A stretch of 64,000 nucleotides of DNA from Trinickia sp. Y13 (GCF_029522115.1 NZ_JAKWFK010000020.1:1-64000); one strand, 5' to 3'. Shown: positions 8,482 through 19,080, counted from the stretch's first letter. A program made the numbers and translations. The notes: generated by a model not told the origin, from the letters alone.

Positions 8482-9579
8482 ATGCAGGTTCAAACGTGGG
8501 ATAACCCCGTCGGCACGGACGGCTTTGAGTTCATCGAATACACCGCGCCCGATCCGAAGGCGCTCGGCAAGCTGTTCGAGCAAATGGGCTTTACCGCGAT
8601 CGCCCGCCATCGGCACAAAGACGTGACGCTGTACCGGCAAGGCGAGATCAATTTCATCATCAACGCCGAACCCGATTCGTTCGCTCAGCGCTTCGCGCGG
8701 CTGCACGGACCGTCGATCTGCGCCATCGCGTTCCGAGTGCAGGACGCCGCCAAGGCCTACAAGCACGCGCTCGACCTCGGCGCTTGGGGCTTCGACAACA
8801 AGACCGGCCCGATGGAGCTGAACATCCCCGCCATCAAAGGGATCGGCGATTCGCTGATCTACTTCGTCGATCGTTGGCGCGGCAAGAACGGCGCGCCGGC
8901 GGGCAGCGTGGGCGATATCGACATCTACGACGTCGACTTCGAACCGATCCCGGGCGCCGCGTCGCGTCCGGTCGGCCACGGCCTCACCTACATCGATCAC
9001 TTGACGCACAACGTCCATCGCGGACGCATGCAGGAATGGGCGGCCTTCTATGAGCGGCTGTTCAATTTCCGCGAAATCCGCTACTTCGACATCGAAGGCA
9101 AGGTGACGGGCGTCAAATCCAAAGCGATGACTTCGCCCTGCGGGAAGATCCGCATTCCGATCAACGAGGAAGGCTCGGAGACAGCCGGCCAGATTCAGGA
9201 GTACCTCGACGCTTACCGCGGCGAAGGCATTCAACACATTGCGCTCGGCTCGTCCGACATCTATCGCACCGTGGACGGGCTGCGCTCGACGGGCATCAAG
9301 CTGCTCGATACGATCGACACCTACTACGAACTCGTCGATCGTCGCATTCCGGGCCACGGCGAGCCGCTGGACGAGCTCAAGAAGCGCAAGATTTTGATCG
9401 ACGGCGAAAAGGGCGACCTGCTATTGCAGATCTTCACCGAGAACCAGATCGGCCCGATCTTCTTCGAGATCATTCAGCGCAAGGGCAACCAGGGGTTCGG
9501 AGAAGGCAACTTCAAGGCGCTGTTCGAATCGATCGAGCTCGATCAGATTCGCCGCGGAGTGGTGCAGGACAAGGTCTGA
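8482..9579 (+). CDS. hppD: 4-hydroxyphenylpyruvate dioxygenase
   Basis: HppD converts 4-hydroxyphenylpyruvate to homogentisate with O2, the second step of tyrosine catabolism. The 365-residue protein has two vicinal-oxygen-chelate domains. The C-terminal one holds the Fe(II) ligands: His in TYIDHLTHNV, His in GIQHIALGSSDIY, and Glu in IFFEIIQRKG. The length is usual for bacterial HPPD. The start follows CGGAGAC. It is divergent from the Lrp-type regulator, and a downstream hmg/fah homogentisate pathway is not in the window. Confidence 0.96.
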   Translation: MQVQTWDNPVGTDGFEFIEYTAPDPKALGKLFEQMGFTAIARHRHKDVTLYRQGEINFIINAEPDSFAQRFARLHGPSICAIAFRVQDAAKAYKHALDLGAWGFDNKTGPMELNIPAIKGIGDSLIYFVDRWRGKNGAPAGSVGDIDIYDVDFEPIPGAASRPVGHGLTYIDHLTHNVHRGRMQEWAAFYERLFNFREIRYFDIEGKVTGVKSKAMTSPCGKIRIPINEEGSETAGQIQEYLDAYRGEGIQHIALGSSDIYRTVDGLRSTGIKLLDTIDTYYELVDRRIPGHGEPLDELKKRKILIDGEKGDLLLQIFTENQIGPIFFEIIQRKGNQGFGEGNFKALFESIELDQIRRGVVQDKV

Positions 9580-9694
9580 AGGGGTTGGATGCGCGACGGC
9601 GTCACGCTGCCGCGCTTGAAGGGGCTCGAGCAGGCTTGAAGGGGGGGCGCCGCGGCGGGCAGAGCTGCCGCGGCTATACAGCGCAGCAATGCGA

Positions 9695-10009
9695 TCACAT
9701 CAAAGCGACCGGCATCGTATTCGCAGTTGCGCTAGCGTCTTCACGCTTGGCTGCCGCCGCCTCGACGCTCGACGCATGCGCGCGGCTGGCCCGCGCAATC
9801 GGCCGCGCCGCGAACGGCGTGCGCGCCGCCTTCCCCTCGCCGAGCGACGCGGCCCATACCTCGGCCGGGCTCGCGCCGATGCCGGCCTGCGCCATCGTGC
9901 GCGATACGGCCGCCGCGATCACGCCGGCTTGCGCCTGACGCACCGGCAAGCTCATCGCGAAAAATGCCGCGGAAATCATGAGGAAAGTCTGAATGTGTCG
10001 CTTTTCCAT
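9695..10009 (-). CDS. Small secreted hypothetical protein
   Basis: The 104-residue product starts MEKRHIQTFLMISAAFFAMS, with a clear Sec signal peptide ending near VRQAQA (about residue 28). The mature part is Ala-rich and has no recognised domain. A perfect AAGGAG lies 6 bases before the ATG, which decides strand and start. Overlapping rightward frames lack both a ribosome binding site and sensible composition. Function unknown; it sits in the divergent space between hppD and the IOR gene. Confidence 0.65.
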   Translation of the reverse strand: MEKRHIQTFLMISAAFFAMSLPVRQAQAGVIAAAVSRTMAQAGIGASPAEVWAASLGEGKAARTPFAARPIARASRAHASSVEAAAAKREDASATANTMPVALM

Positions 10010-10418
10010 CTGTACTCCTTATATTTAAGGGCGCCATGGCATGCCATCCGCCAGGGGCGCCTCGCGCAGCCATCGATCCCAGCGTGGGTCGGGCCGCGTA
10101 CCCGCCAATGAGCGGCGGGTTGAAGAATTAGACCAGGTCGGGCAAGCGCGCTCCACCCTTTAAACAACACGTTACGGGCGTTACAGAAGGAAACGCGCGC
10201 ATGACACAGCTGCGTCACGCACCATTTTCGAGATATTGGACCGCTGGGGGAGTCTTGCCAGATAAGCGGTGGCACTATTTTTGACCGCTGCGGCGGGTTT
10301 CCACCAGTGCTACCATCGCAAAAAATCCGCCAATATGGCGGCCCCGGCCGAAGCATCCACAAGATGCGTCAGGTTGAGACGTTTTGGTGATCCCAAACAG
10401 GGTTGAGGAGTCAACATA
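10010..10418. other. Intergenic region upstream of the IOR gene
   Basis: No gene is visible in these 409 bp between divergent genes. Near 10162-10178 CGTTAC is repeated in tandem with a short spacer. At 10271-10286 there is TGGCAC followed by TATTTTTGAC, which resembles a sigma-54 -24/-12 element but has GA instead of GC at the -12 position, so it is only a weak candidate. GAGGAG at 10405 is the IOR ribosome binding site. Confidence 0.4.
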
Positions 10419-13400
10419 ATGAATGCCCCGCTGGACGCAGGTCAGCGAGCCTCGCTCGAAGCTGCGCTATCTTCCGTCACGCTCGACGACAAATACACGC
10501 TCGAACGCGGCCGCGCCTATATGAGCGGCATCCAGGCGCTGGTGCGTCTGCCGATGCTGCAGCACGCGCGAGACCAAGCCGCCGGACTCAATACGGCCGG
10601 TTTCATCTCAGGCTATCGCGGCTCGCCGCTCGGCGGTCTCGACCTCGCCCTGTGGAAGGCCAAGCAGCACCTCTCGTCCAATCATGTCGTGTTCCAGCCC
10701 GGGATCAATGAAGATCTCGCCGCGACGGCCGTCTGGGGCACGCAGCAAGTCAATCTCTACCCCGGCGCGAAGTACGACGGGGTGTTCTCGATGTGGTACG
10801 GCAAAGGCCCGGGCGTCGATCGATCCGGCGACGTGCTCAAGCACGGCAACTCGGCCGGCTCCTCGCGCCACGGCGGCGTGCTGGTGCTCGCCGGCGACGA
10901 CCACGCTTGCAAGTCTTCGACGCTCGCGCACCAATCCGAGCATATCTTCAAGGCGTGCGGCCTACCGGTCCTGTTTCCGTCGAACGTTCAGGAATACCTC
11001 GATTTCGGCCTGCATGGCTGGGCGATGAGCCGCTACTCGGGCCTATGGGTGGCGATGAAATGCGTGACGGACGTCGTCGAATCGTCCGCTTCGGTCGATA
11101 TCGATCCGCATCGCATGCAAATCGTGCTTCCGACCGATTTCGCCATGCCCGAGGGCGGCCTGAACATCCGATGGCCCGATCCGCCGCTCGTGCAAGAAGC
11201 GCGGCTGCTCGACTACAAGTGGTACGCAGCGCTCGCTTACGTGCGCGCGAACAAGCTCGACCGTGTCGAGATCGACTCGCCGCAGGCGCGCTTCGGCATC
11301 ATGACGGGGGGCAAAGCCTATCTGGACGTGCGTCAAGCACTCGTGGACCTCGGTCTGGACGACGAGACCTGCGCGCGCATCGGCATTCGGCTCTATAAGG
11401 TGGGCTGCGTCTGGCCGCTCGAAGCGCAAGGCGCACAAGCCTTCGCGCGCGGGCTCGACGAGATTCTCGTCGTCGAAGAGAAACGCCAGATTCTCGAATA
11501 CGCGATCAAGGAAGAGTTGTACAACTGGCCCGACGCCCAGCGCCCGCGCGTGTTCGGCAAGTTCGACGAAAAAGACGGCGCGGGCGGCGAGTGGTCCGTG
11601 CCGATGGGCAACTGGCTGCTGCCCGCGCACTACGAACTTTCGCCTGCGCTGATTGCCAAGGCGATCGCGACGCGTCTCGAGAAATTCGAATTGCCCTCCG
11701 ACGTGCGCGAGCGTATCGCGGCGCGCATCGCCGTGATCGAGGCCAAGGAAAAAGCGCTGGCCAAGCCGCGCGTCACCGCCGAGCGCAAACCGTGGTTTTG
11801 CTCCGGCTGCCCGCACAATACATCGACGAATGTGCCCGACGGCTCGCGCGCGATGGCCGGCATCGGCTGCCATTACATGACGGTCTGGATGGATCGCAAT
11901 ACGAGCACGTTCAGCCAGATGGGCGGCGAAGGCGTGGCATGGACGGGCCAAGCGCCGTTCACGAACGAAAAGCACGTGTTCGCCAATCTCGGCGACGGCA
12001 CCTACTTCCATTCGGGACTGCTCGCGATTCGCGCGGCGATTGCGGCCAAGGCGAACATCACCTACAAGATCCTCTACAACGATGCCGTGGCGATGACGGG
12101 CGGCCAGCCCGTCGACGGCGTGTTGACGGTGCCGCAGATCACGCATCAACTTGCCGCGGAAGGCGCGAAGAAGATCGTCATCGTCACCGACGAGCCGCAG
12201 AAGTACCACGGCACGACGCTACTCGCCCCGGGCGTGACGATCCACCATCGCGATCAGCTCGACGAGGTGCAGCGCGAGCTGCGCGAGATCGAAGGCACGA
12301 CGATTCTCATTTACGACCAGACCTGCGCGACCGAGAAACGCCGCCGCCGCAAGAAAGGCGAGTTCCCCGACCCGGCACGCCGCGTCGTCATCAATGAAGC
12401 GGTCTGCGAAGGCTGCGGCGATTGTTCGGTGCAGTCGAACTGCTTGTCGGTCGAGCCGCTCGAAACCGAACTGGGCACCAAGCGGCAGATCAATCAATCG
12501 AGCTGCAACAAGGACTTCTCGTGTTTGAAGGGCTTTTGCCCGAGCTTCGTGACGGTGGAAGGCGGGCAGTTGCGCAAGCCTAAGGCGGTCAGCGCGAAGG
12601 CCAGCAGCGAGCTACCGGCGATCCCCGAGCCGACGTTGCCCGAGATCGCGCGCCCGTACGGCGTGCTCGTCACGGGCGTGGGCGGCACGGGTGTCGTGAC
12701 CATCGGCGCGCTGCTCGGCATGGCCGCGCACTTGGAGCAAAAGGGCGTGACCGTGCTCGACGTGACCGGGCTCGCGCAAAAGGGCGGCGCCGTGATGAGC
12801 CACGTGCAGATCGCGAATACGCCCACCGACATCCATGCCACGCGCATTGCGATGGGCGAGGCGAACCTCGTGATCGGCTGCGATGCGATCGTCACGGCTA
12901 GCGACGAATGCACCTCGCGGATGAAGTTCGGCCTGACGCGCGTGGTCGTCAATAGCTCGAAAACGCCGACGGCCGAGTTCATCAAGAATCCGAATTGGAC
13001 CTTCCCCGGCGCGAGCACGGAGCAGGACGTGCGCGCCGCCGCCGGCGATCAGGTCGACCTGATCGACGCGAATCGTTTTGCCGTCGCATTGCTCGGCGAT
13101 GCGATCTACACCAACCCGTTCGTGCTCGGCTACGCATGGCAGCGCGGGTGGCTGCCGCTCTCGCATCGCTCGCTCGTGCGCGCGATCGAGCTCAATGCGG
13201 TTCAAGTGGAGAAGAACCTCGCCGCATTCGAATGGGGCCGGCGCGCGGCGTACGATTTGGCGAGCGTCGAACGCGCCGCCAAGCCTGCCGCGGGCGCGCA
13301 GGACGCGGGCGCGACGGTCATCTCGCTGCATACGAAAAAGTCGGTCGATGCGTTGATCGCCAAGCGCATCGAGCTTTTGACCGCTTACCAGGATGCGGCG

Positions 13401-14009
13401 TACGCCAAGCGCTACGAAAGCCTCGTCTCGCAAATGCGGGCTGCCGAACGCCTGCTCAACGACGGCAGCGCCGTCAGCGAGCCGTTGACGGAAGCCGTCG
13501 CGCGCAATCTGTACAAGCTGATGGCGTACAAGGACGAGTATGAGGTCGCGCGCCTGCAGACGGACCCGGCGTTCCTTGCGAAGCTGAAGGACCAGTTCGA
13601 AGGCGATTGGAAGCTGAACTACCATCTCGCCCCGCCGCTGCTGGCGAAGAAGGACGCCAAGGGGCATCTCGTGAAGAAGCAGTACGGCCCGTGGATGCTC
13701 TCCGCGTTCAAGCTGATCGCGAAGATGAAGTTCCTGCGCGGCTCGGCCTTCGACGTGTTCGGCAAGACGCAAGAGCGTCGCACGGAGCGGGCGTTGATCG
13801 GCGAGTACGAAGGGCTCGTGCGCGAGGTGATCGCGGGGCTCAAGGCCGAGAACGTCGCGCTTGCGACCGAACTGGCGAATCTGCCCGATGGGATCCGCGG
13901 CTACGGGCATGTGAAGGAAAACAACCTGAAGGCGGTGCGCGTGAAATGGAACGAGCTCATTGCCAAGTGGCGCAAGCCTGACGGCGGTGCGACGCGCCAC
14001 GCGGCGTAA
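10419..14009 (+). CDS. Fused indolepyruvate:ferredoxin oxidoreductase
   Basis: This enzyme oxidatively decarboxylates aryl-pyruvates (indolepyruvate, phenylpyruvate) to aryl-acetyl-CoA with thiamine diphosphate and Fe-S clusters, reducing ferredoxin. The 1196-residue chain fuses parts that are separate in archaea. First comes an IorA-like part with a pyrimidine-binding half (GYRGSPLGGLDLALW) and a pyrophosphate-binding half (GIGCHYMTVWMD; NLGDGTYFHSG near residue 525). Then follow cysteines from about residue 660 (VCEGCGDC, CNKDFSCLKGFCPS), an IorB gamma domain from about 745 (GVGGTGVVTIGALLG), and a C-terminal helical extension. GAGGAG is the ribosome binding site. Its phenylacetyl-CoA product would feed PaaABCDE encoded 5 kb upstream. 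Confidence 0.92.
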   Translation: MNAPLDAGQRASLEAALSSVTLDDKYTLERGRAYMSGIQALVRLPMLQHARDQAAGLNTAGFISGYRGSPLGGLDLALWKAKQHLSSNHVVFQPGINEDLAATAVWGTQQVNLYPGAKYDGVFSMWYGKGPGVDRSGDVLKHGNSAGSSRHGGVLVLAGDDHACKSSTLAHQSEHIFKACGLPVLFPSNVQEYLDFGLHGWAMSRYSGLWVAMKCVTDVVESSASVDIDPHRMQIVLPTDFAMPEGGLNIRWPDPPLVQEARLLDYKWYAALAYVRANKLDRVEIDSPQARFGIMTGGKAYLDVRQALVDLGLDDETCARIGIRLYKVGCVWPLEAQGAQAFARGLDEILVVEEKRQILEYAIKEELYNWPDAQRPRVFGKFDEKDGAGGEWSVPMGNWLLPAHYELSPALIAKAIATRLEKFELPSDVRERIAARIAVIEAKEKALAKPRVTAERKPWFCSGCPHNTSTNVPDGSRAMAGIGCHYMTVWMDRNTSTFSQMGGEGVAWTGQAPFTNEKHVFANLGDGTYFHSGLLAIRAAIAAKANITYKILYNDAVAMTGGQPVDGVLTVPQITHQLAAEGAKKIVIVTDEPQKYHGTTLLAPGVTIHHRDQLDEVQRELREIEGTTILIYDQTCATEKRRRRKKGEFPDPARRVVINEAVCEGCGDCSVQSNCLSVEPLETELGTKRQINQSSCNKDFSCLKGFCPSFVTVEGGQLRKPKAVSAKASSELPAIPEPTLPEIARPYGVLVTGVGGTGVVTIGALLGMAAHLEQKGVTVLDVTGLAQKGGAVMSHVQIANTPTDIHATRIAMGEANLVIGCDAIVTASDECTSRMKFGLTRVVVNSSKTPTAEFIKNPNWTFPGASTEQDVRAAAGDQVDLIDANRFAVALLGDAIYTNPFVLGYAWQRGWLPLSHRSLVRAIELNAVQVEKNLAAFEWGRRAAYDLASVERAAKPAAGAQDAGATVISLHTKKSVDALIAKRIELLTAYQDAAYAKRYESLVSQMRAAERLLNDGSAVSEPLTEAVARNLYKLMAYKDEYEVARLQTDPAFLAKLKDQFEGDWKLNYHLAPPLLAKKDAKGHLVKKQYGPWMLSAFKLIAKMKFLRGSAFDVFGKTQERRTERALIGEYEGLVREVIAGLKAENVALATELANLPDGIRGYGHVKENNLKAVRVKWNELIAKWRKPDGGATRHAA

Positions 14010-14060
14010 GGTCCACCGATAGGTCCATCGGCGGCGCCTGGCGCGCCGATGGGCGCAACA

Positions 14061-14096
14061 AAAATGGCGGCTGTCTGTGAGGACAGCCGCCATTTT
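14061..14096. terminator. Bidirectional intrinsic terminator
   Basis: A perfect 15-bp stem (AAAATGGCGGCTGTC / GACAGCCGCCATTTT) with a 6-base loop lies between the convergent IOR and malic enzyme genes. It has A-rich and T-rich flanks, so it can end transcription from both sides. Confidence 0.9.
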
Positions 14097-14155
14097 GTTT
14101 GGCTTCGGCTTTCTGGGGCGTACGGCCTGCGCTCGCGCGGCCGCACTTTCTGACG

Positions 14156-16426
14156 TTACTCCGCCCGCACGTTCGCAGCGGCCACGGCCGTCATATTGAT
14201 GATCCGCCGCACCGTCGCCGCGGGCGTGAGGATATGCACGGGCTTATCCGCGCCGAGCAAGAACGGCCCCACCGTCACGCCTTCGCCGCCGACCATCTTC
14301 AGCAGGTTGTAGGCGATGTTCGCGGCTTCGACGTTCGGCATCAACAACAGGTTCGCTTCGCCCGTGAGCGTCGTGCCCGGGAACGACTGCTTGCGGATGA
14401 CTTCGGACAACGCCGCGTCGCCGTGCATTTCACCGTCGACTTCGAGGTGCGGCGCGCGCTCCGCGATCATCTTGCGCGCGGCCGCCATCCGCTGTGAAGC
14501 GGACGACGGCGCGCTGCCGAAGTTCGAATTCGACAGCAGCGCGATCTTCGGCACGATGCCGAACCGCTCGATTTCGCGCGCGGCCAGGATCGCCATATCG
14601 GCCAACTGCTCGGCGCTCGGCACTTCGTTGACGTACGTATCGCAGATGAACAGATTGCGGCCCGGCAGCATCAGCAGGTTCATCGCCGCATAATGCTCGG
14701 CTTGCGGCGCACGGCCGAGCACTTGCTCGATGTACTTCAAATGGCTGTGATACGTGTCGATCATGCCGCAGATCATGCCGTCGGCTTGCCCCAGGCGAAT
14801 CAGGATCGCGCCGATCAGCGTGTTGAACTTGCGCATCGCGGCCTTCGCGATCTCGGGCGTGACGCCGTCGCGCGCGCCGATCTCGTGATACAGCTGCCAG
14901 CTTTGCGTGAAGCGCGGATCGTCCTCGGGATCGACGATCTCGAAGTCCGTGCCAACCTTCAGCTTCGAGCCCATTTTCTTCAAGCGCATGTCGACCACCG
15001 ACGGCCGGCCGACGATGATGGGCTTGGCGATTTTCTCCATCAGCACGAATTGCGCGGCGCGCAGCACCCGCTCGTCCTCGCCTTCGGCGAAGACGATGCG
15101 CGCGGCACTCTTCTTTGCCGCGGCAAACACGGGCCGCATGACCATGCCCGTGCGATAGACCGTCGTGCCCAATTGCTCGCGATAAGCATCCATGTCTAGG
15201 ATAGGCCGCGTGGCCACGCCCGAATCCATCGCCGCTTGCGCAACGGCCGGCGCGATCTTGATGATGAGACGCGGATCGAACGGCTTCGGAATCAAATACT
15301 CAGGGCCGAATTCGAGCGAATGGCCTTCGTACGCCTTCGCCACTTCGTCACCCTGATCCGTTTCTTCAGCCAACTCGGCGATCGCGCGCACGCAAGCGAG
15401 CTTCATTTCTTCGGTGATCGTGGTCGCGCCGACGTCCAGCGCACCGCGGAAGATGAACGGGAAGCACAGGACGTTGTTGACCTGATTCGGATAGTCGGAG
15501 CGACCGGTCGCAATGATGGCGTCGGGGCGCACGGCCTTCGCGTCTTCGGGCCGAATCTCGGGTTCGGGATTGGCGAGCGCCAGGATGAGCGGCTTCTCGC
15601 CCATTTCCTTGACCATCTCGGGCTTGAGCACGCCCGCGCTCGAGCAGCCGAGGAATACATCGGCCGATTTGATCGCATCGGCCAGCGTGCGTGCGTCGGT
15701 CACGGCCGCGTAGCGCGCCTTCGACGGATCGAGGTTGCCCCGGCCTTCGTAGATGACGCCCTTCGAATCGGCGACGAGCACGTTCTGCTTGGACAGCCCC
15801 AGCTTCACGAGCAAGTCGAGACACGCGATCGCAGCGGCGCCGGCGCCCGAGCAGACGAGCTTGACCTTCGACAGCTCCTTGCCCACTACTTTCAAGCCGT
15901 TCAGGATGGCGGCCGATGCAATGATGGCCGTGCCGTGCTGATCGTCGTGGAAGACCGGAATTTTCATGCGCTCGCGCAGCTTCTGCTCGATGTAGAAGCA
16001 TTCGGGCGCTTTGATGTCCTCGAGGTTGATGCCGCCGAGCGTGGGCTCGAGCATGGCGATTGCCTCGACGAGCTTGTCGGGGTCGGACTCTGACAGTTCG
16101 ATATCGAACACGTCGATGCCGGCGAACTTCTTGAACAGGCACCCCTTGCCTTCCATGACGGGCTTGGCGGCGAGCGGGCCGATGTTGCCCAGCCCCAGCA
16201 CCGCCGTGCCGTTGGTCACGACGCCGACGAGATTGCCGCGCGACGTGTACTTTTGCGCGTCGAGCGGATCGGCGTGAATCGCCTCGCAAGCGGCCGCCAC
16301 GCCCGGCGAGTACGCGAGCGAGAGGTCGAGCTGGTTCGACAGCGGCTTGGTGGGCGTGACCGAGATCTTGCCGGGCTTGGGATTCTGGTGATATGCGAGG
16401 GCGCTTTGCTTCAGTTGTTCGTCCAT
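14156..16426 (-). CDS. maeB: NADP-dependent malic enzyme with phosphotransacetylase-like domain
   Basis: MaeB decarboxylates malate to pyruvate and yields NADPH. The 756-residue chain has an N-terminal malic-enzyme domain (residues 1 to about 420: [26 protein letters not shown], and the nucleotide site [15 protein letters not shown]). A C-terminal phosphotransacetylase-like regulatory domain (about 430-756) is usual for the large MaeB type, where it senses acetyl-CoA. I chose the ATG giving [14 protein letters not shown]; a start 24 codons upstream has poor composition. It ends 60 bp from a bidirectional terminator. Confidence 0.94.
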   Translation of the reverse strand: MDEQLKQSALAYHQNPKPGKISVTPTKPLSNQLDLSLAYSPGVAAACEAIHADPLDAQKYTSRGNLVGVVTNGTAVLGLGNIGPLAAKPVMEGKGCLFKKFAGIDVFDIELSESDPDKLVEAIAMLEPTLGGINLEDIKAPECFYIEQKLRERMKIPVFHDDQHGTAIIASAAILNGLKVVGKELSKVKLVCSGAGAAAIACLDLLVKLGLSKQNVLVADSKGVIYEGRGNLDPSKARYAAVTDARTLADAIKSADVFLGCSSAGVLKPEMVKEMGEKPLILALANPEPEIRPEDAKAVRPDAIIATGRSDYPNQVNNVLCFPFIFRGALDVGATTITEEMKLACVRAIAELAEETDQGDEVAKAYEGHSLEFGPEYLIPKPFDPRLIIKIAPAVAQAAMDSGVATRPILDMDAYREQLGTTVYRTGMVMRPVFAAAKKSAARIVFAEGEDERVLRAAQFVLMEKIAKPIIVGRPSVVDMRLKKMGSKLKVGTDFEIVDPEDDPRFTQSWQLYHEIGARDGVTPEIAKAAMRKFNTLIGAILIRLGQADGMICGMIDTYHSHLKYIEQVLGRAPQAEHYAAMNLLMLPGRNLFICDTYVNEVPSAEQLADMAILAAREIERFGIVPKIALLSNSNFGSAPSSASQRMAAARKMIAERAPHLEVDGEMHGDAALSEVIRKQSFPGTTLTGEANLLLMPNVEAANIAYNLLKMVGGEGVTVGPFLLGADKPVHILTPAATVRRIINMTAVAAANVRAE

Positions 16427-16733
16427 ATTTGAGCCTGCGAGACGTAATTGAATTTGGCCGGCACGCTCATGCCGGGGCCGCGCCGGGCAAGCCGGCAAGG
16501 TAGCGGCTGCGGCAGTCGATGCTTGCGCCGGTTGGGCGCGGCGCCGCGCCTGCCGGGGGTAAGGCAGACGGCGCGTGAGCGTTTCGCGGGGCGCCTAGTG
16601 TACACCCCCTAATCTCGGTTTCCAGCGGGCCGGGCTCGGAAGTCGGGTAAAATACACGCCTACGCGCGCAGCAAACACGCCTGCGCCAACGGGCAAACCG
16701 CCCACCTCATGCCCATCATCCAAGGATTCGCCC

Positions 16734-17420
16734 ATGACAGGCCTCGATCGCCAAACGATCTCCGATACGACCGCCAAGATTCTGCTCGAAGTGCAAGCCG
16801 TGCATTTCAACGCCGAAAAGCCGTTCATCTTCACCTCGGGGTGGGCCAGCCCCGTGTACATCGACTGCCGCAAGCTGATTTCCTACCCGCGCGTGCGCCG
16901 CGCACTCATGGAAATGGCCGAAACGACGATCTTGCGCGATGTCGGCTACGAGCAGATCGACGCCGTGGCCGGCGGCGAAACGGCCGGCATTCCCTTCGCC
17001 GCGTGGATCGCCGACCGCATGATGGTGCCGATGCAGTACGTGCGCAAAAAGCCGAAGGGCTTCGGCCGCAATGCGCAAATCGAGGGGCAGCTGGAAGAAG
17101 GCTCGCGCGTCCTGCTCGTCGAGGACCTGACCACCGACAGCCGCAGCAAGATCAACTTCATTAACGCGCTGCGCACCGCCGGCGCGCGCGTCAATCACTG
17201 CTTCGTGCTGTTTCACTACAACATCTTCAAAGAGAGCGTTTCGGTGCTCAAAGACATCGACGTCGACTTGCACGCGCTCGCCACCTGGTGGGATGTGCTG
17301 CGCGTCGCGAAAGCGTCGGGCTACTTCGATTCGAAAACGCTCGACGAAGTCGAGAAGTTCCTGCACGCGCCGGCAGAGTGGTCGGCCGCGCACGGCGGCG
17401 CAACGGCCACGCCGCAGTAA
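16734..17420 (+). CDS. pyrE: Orotate phosphoribosyltransferase
   Basis: PyrE transfers orotate to PRPP to make orotidine 5'-phosphate in pyrimidine synthesis. The 228-residue protein has the PRPP loop in [19 protein letters not shown], the flexible catalytic region [17 protein letters not shown], and the N-terminal [22 protein letters not shown] precedes the ATG, and TAAAAT at about 16646 is a plausible -10. It is divergent from maeB and convergent with a response regulator. Confidence 0.96.
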   Translation: MTGLDRQTISDTTAKILLEVQAVHFNAEKPFIFTSGWASPVYIDCRKLISYPRVRRALMEMAETTILRDVGYEQIDAVAGGETAGIPFAAWIADRMMVPMQYVRKKPKGFGRNAQIEGQLEEGSRVLLVEDLTTDSRSKINFINALRTAGARVNHCFVLFHYNIFKESVSVLKDIDVDLHALATWWDVLRVAKASGYFDSKTLDEVEKFLHAPAEWSAAHGGATATPQ

Positions 17421-17432
17421 CGCAAGCCAAAG

Positions 17433-17474
17433 CGTGGGGCCGCCCTGCCTCACGCAACGCAGAGCGGCCCCACG
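17433..17474. terminator. Hairpin between pyrE and response regulator
   Basis: A perfect 11-bp stem (CGTGGGGCCGC / GCGGCCCCACG) with a 20-base loop lies just after the pyrE stop and before the convergent regulator's stop. It has no T-tract, so it may be a 3'-end structure rather than a classical terminator. Confidence 0.45.
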
Positions 17475-17480
17475 TACACG

Positions 17481-18290
17481 CTACGCGCGCGCCGCTCGCT
17501 TTCTTCGCAGCTCGCACCGCCCTTTCGGCCCGCCACGCTCCGCGAGCGGATCCACGCGCCAGCGCCCGCGGCGATGCACCGGCTCGCCCCGCGCGAGGCC
17601 ATCATGGCTCAAGCCGTTCACACGAGCGTATTCGATGAGCTGCGCATCGCCCGTCAAGCCCAGTTTGCGCAGCGCCGTCATCTTGTGCGAGCTGATCGTC
17701 TTGATGCTGCGATTCAATTGAAGCCCGATTTCGCTCACGCTGAGCCCCGAGGCGAATAGGCGCACGACTTCGATCTCCCGAGGCGACAACGCCGGCAAAG
17801 CCGCGACGCCGCCGCCGACCGACGCCCGCTCGAGCGCCCTGCGCAGCGACGGGCTCACGTGGCGCACCCCGCGCATTGCATGGCGCACCGCCAAGCCGAT
17901 ATGCGAGAGGTCGTCGCATTTGCCGACGACGGTCACCGCGCCCGCATCGAACAGGCGCCGCAGCAGCGCGCCGTTGCCGAGCATGGTCAGCACCACGATG
18001 CGAAGGCTGGGAAAATGCCGCCGCAAATAGCCGATCAACGCGAGACCGTCGCCGTATCGCCCGCCCGGCATGGAAAGGTCGGTCACGACCACATCGGCCG
18101 GCGCGCGCCGCAGCATCTCCACGAGCTCGGTGGATTGGCGCGCCTGCCCGAGCAGGGCGATGTCCTCGAAAGCATCGAGCGCATGTCGCACGCCGAGCAA
18201 GATGATGGGGTGATCGTCGGCGACGACGACGCGCGTGGGCCGCATTGCCTGTGCGCTGCAAGAGGGAAGTGTCGAAGCGAATTCGTTCAT
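17481..18290 (-). CDS. LuxR/RcsB-type response regulator
   Basis: The 269-residue protein has a receiver domain (acidic pocket VVVADDHP at D25/D26, phospho-acceptor D71 in VVVTDLSMP) and a LuxR-type HTH (LSPREIEVVRLFASGLSVSE, then NRSIKTISSHKMTALRKL). The layout resembles RcsB/FixJ regulators. It is followed by an Arg-rich tail of about 35 residues that is not part of the HTH and may be non-conserved. No sensor kinase gene is adjacent. An alternative start 15 codons downstream (MRPTRVVVADD) is equally possible, since neither has a clear Shine-Dalgarno sequence. Targets are unknown. Confidence 0.88.
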   Translation of the reverse strand: MNEFASTLPSCSAQAMRPTRVVVADDHPIILLGVRHALDAFEDIALLGQARQSTELVEMLRRAPADVVVTDLSMPGGRYGDGLALIGYLRRHFPSLRIVVLTMLGNGALLRRLFDAGAVTVVGKCDDLSHIGLAVRHAMRGVRHVSPSLRRALERASVGGGVAALPALSPREIEVVRLFASGLSVSEIGLQLNRSIKTISSHKMTALRKLGLTGDAQLIEYARVNGLSHDGLARGEPVHRRGRWRVDPLAERGGPKGRCELRRKRAARA

Positions 18291-18471
18291 TTGACGATGA
18301 CGATTGATTTGCGAGAGGTTCGATCGCCCGTGCCGCCTGTGCCGAACGGACGTGCGGCCGCCACGGGCGAAGGACGACGATGTTAGACTGGCTACCGCGC
18401 TGCGGCATGCTTTCGTCGAAAAATGGGCCGCATGCGGTCTCTGCTCTCGCCGTCGACCGGGGAATCGGCTC

Positions 18472-19080
18472 ATGCGCAATCACAGCGAAGTCGTCGCATC
18501 GGTTTTCGCCGGGCGGCCGCCTAGGCGAGCCGCCATAGGCATCGCTGCGCTGTGCCTCGCCTGGTGCGCAACGCGCCTGAGCCCCGTTGCCGCGCAAAGC
18601 GCCTTCACCGTGACGAGCAGCGATTTGCGCGACGGGGCGCCCGCCCCGAACGCGCAGGTCTACGACAAGGACAACTGCAAAGGCGGCAACGCGTCGCCGC
18701 AACTGTCGTGGCACAACGCGCCGCCTGGCACCAAAAGCTTCGCCGTCACCCTGTTCGATCTCGACGCCCCTGGCCCCGGATGGTGGCATTGGGCTGTCGC
18801 CGAGATCCCGAGCAGCGTTCGCTCGTTGCCGTCCAATGCAAGCGCCTCGGGCGCCATCAAGCATATCGGTGCGATCGAGGCGCGCAACGATTACGGCGAG
18901 ACGGGCTACGGCGGCCCTTGCCCTCCGCCCGGCAAGCCGCACCGCTATGTCCTCACCGTGTTCGCGCTGAACACCATGGACTTGCGGCTGGGCCCGGCCC
19001 GCCACGCGCTGATGTTCGATCACGAGATCAACACGTCGGTGCTCGCAAAGGCCCAGTTGACCGTGACCTACGGGCGCTGA
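18472..19080 (+). CDS. Exported YbhB/YbcL (PEBP)-family protein
   Basis: The 202-residue product has a signal peptide (basic start, hydrophobic AAIGIAALCLAWCATRL, cleavage near VAAQS). A phosphatidylethanolamine-binding-protein domain follows, with the signatures LFDLDAPGPGWWHWAVAEIP and GYGGPCPPPGKPHRY. Bacterial members are periplasmic proteins of unclear role related to Raf-kinase inhibitor proteins. The start is the ATG after GGGGAATCGG; upstream in-frame starts would leave the signal peptide internal. It is divergent from the response regulator. Confidence 0.87.
   Translation: MRNHSEVVASVFAGRPPRRAAIGIAALCLAWCATRLSPVAAQSAFTVTSSDLRDGAPAPNAQVYDKDNCKGGNASPQLSWHNAPPGTKSFAVTLFDLDAPGPGWWHWAVAEIPSSVRSLPSNASASGAIKHIGAIEARNDYGETGYGGPCPPPGKPHRYVLTVFALNTMDLRLGPARHALMFDHEINTSVLAKAQLTVTYGR

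Noticed and set aside
10271-10286. Sigma-54-like promoter before the IOR gene
   Set aside because: The -12 dinucleotide is GA instead of the nearly invariant GC, and no enhancer-binding protein gene is nearby.
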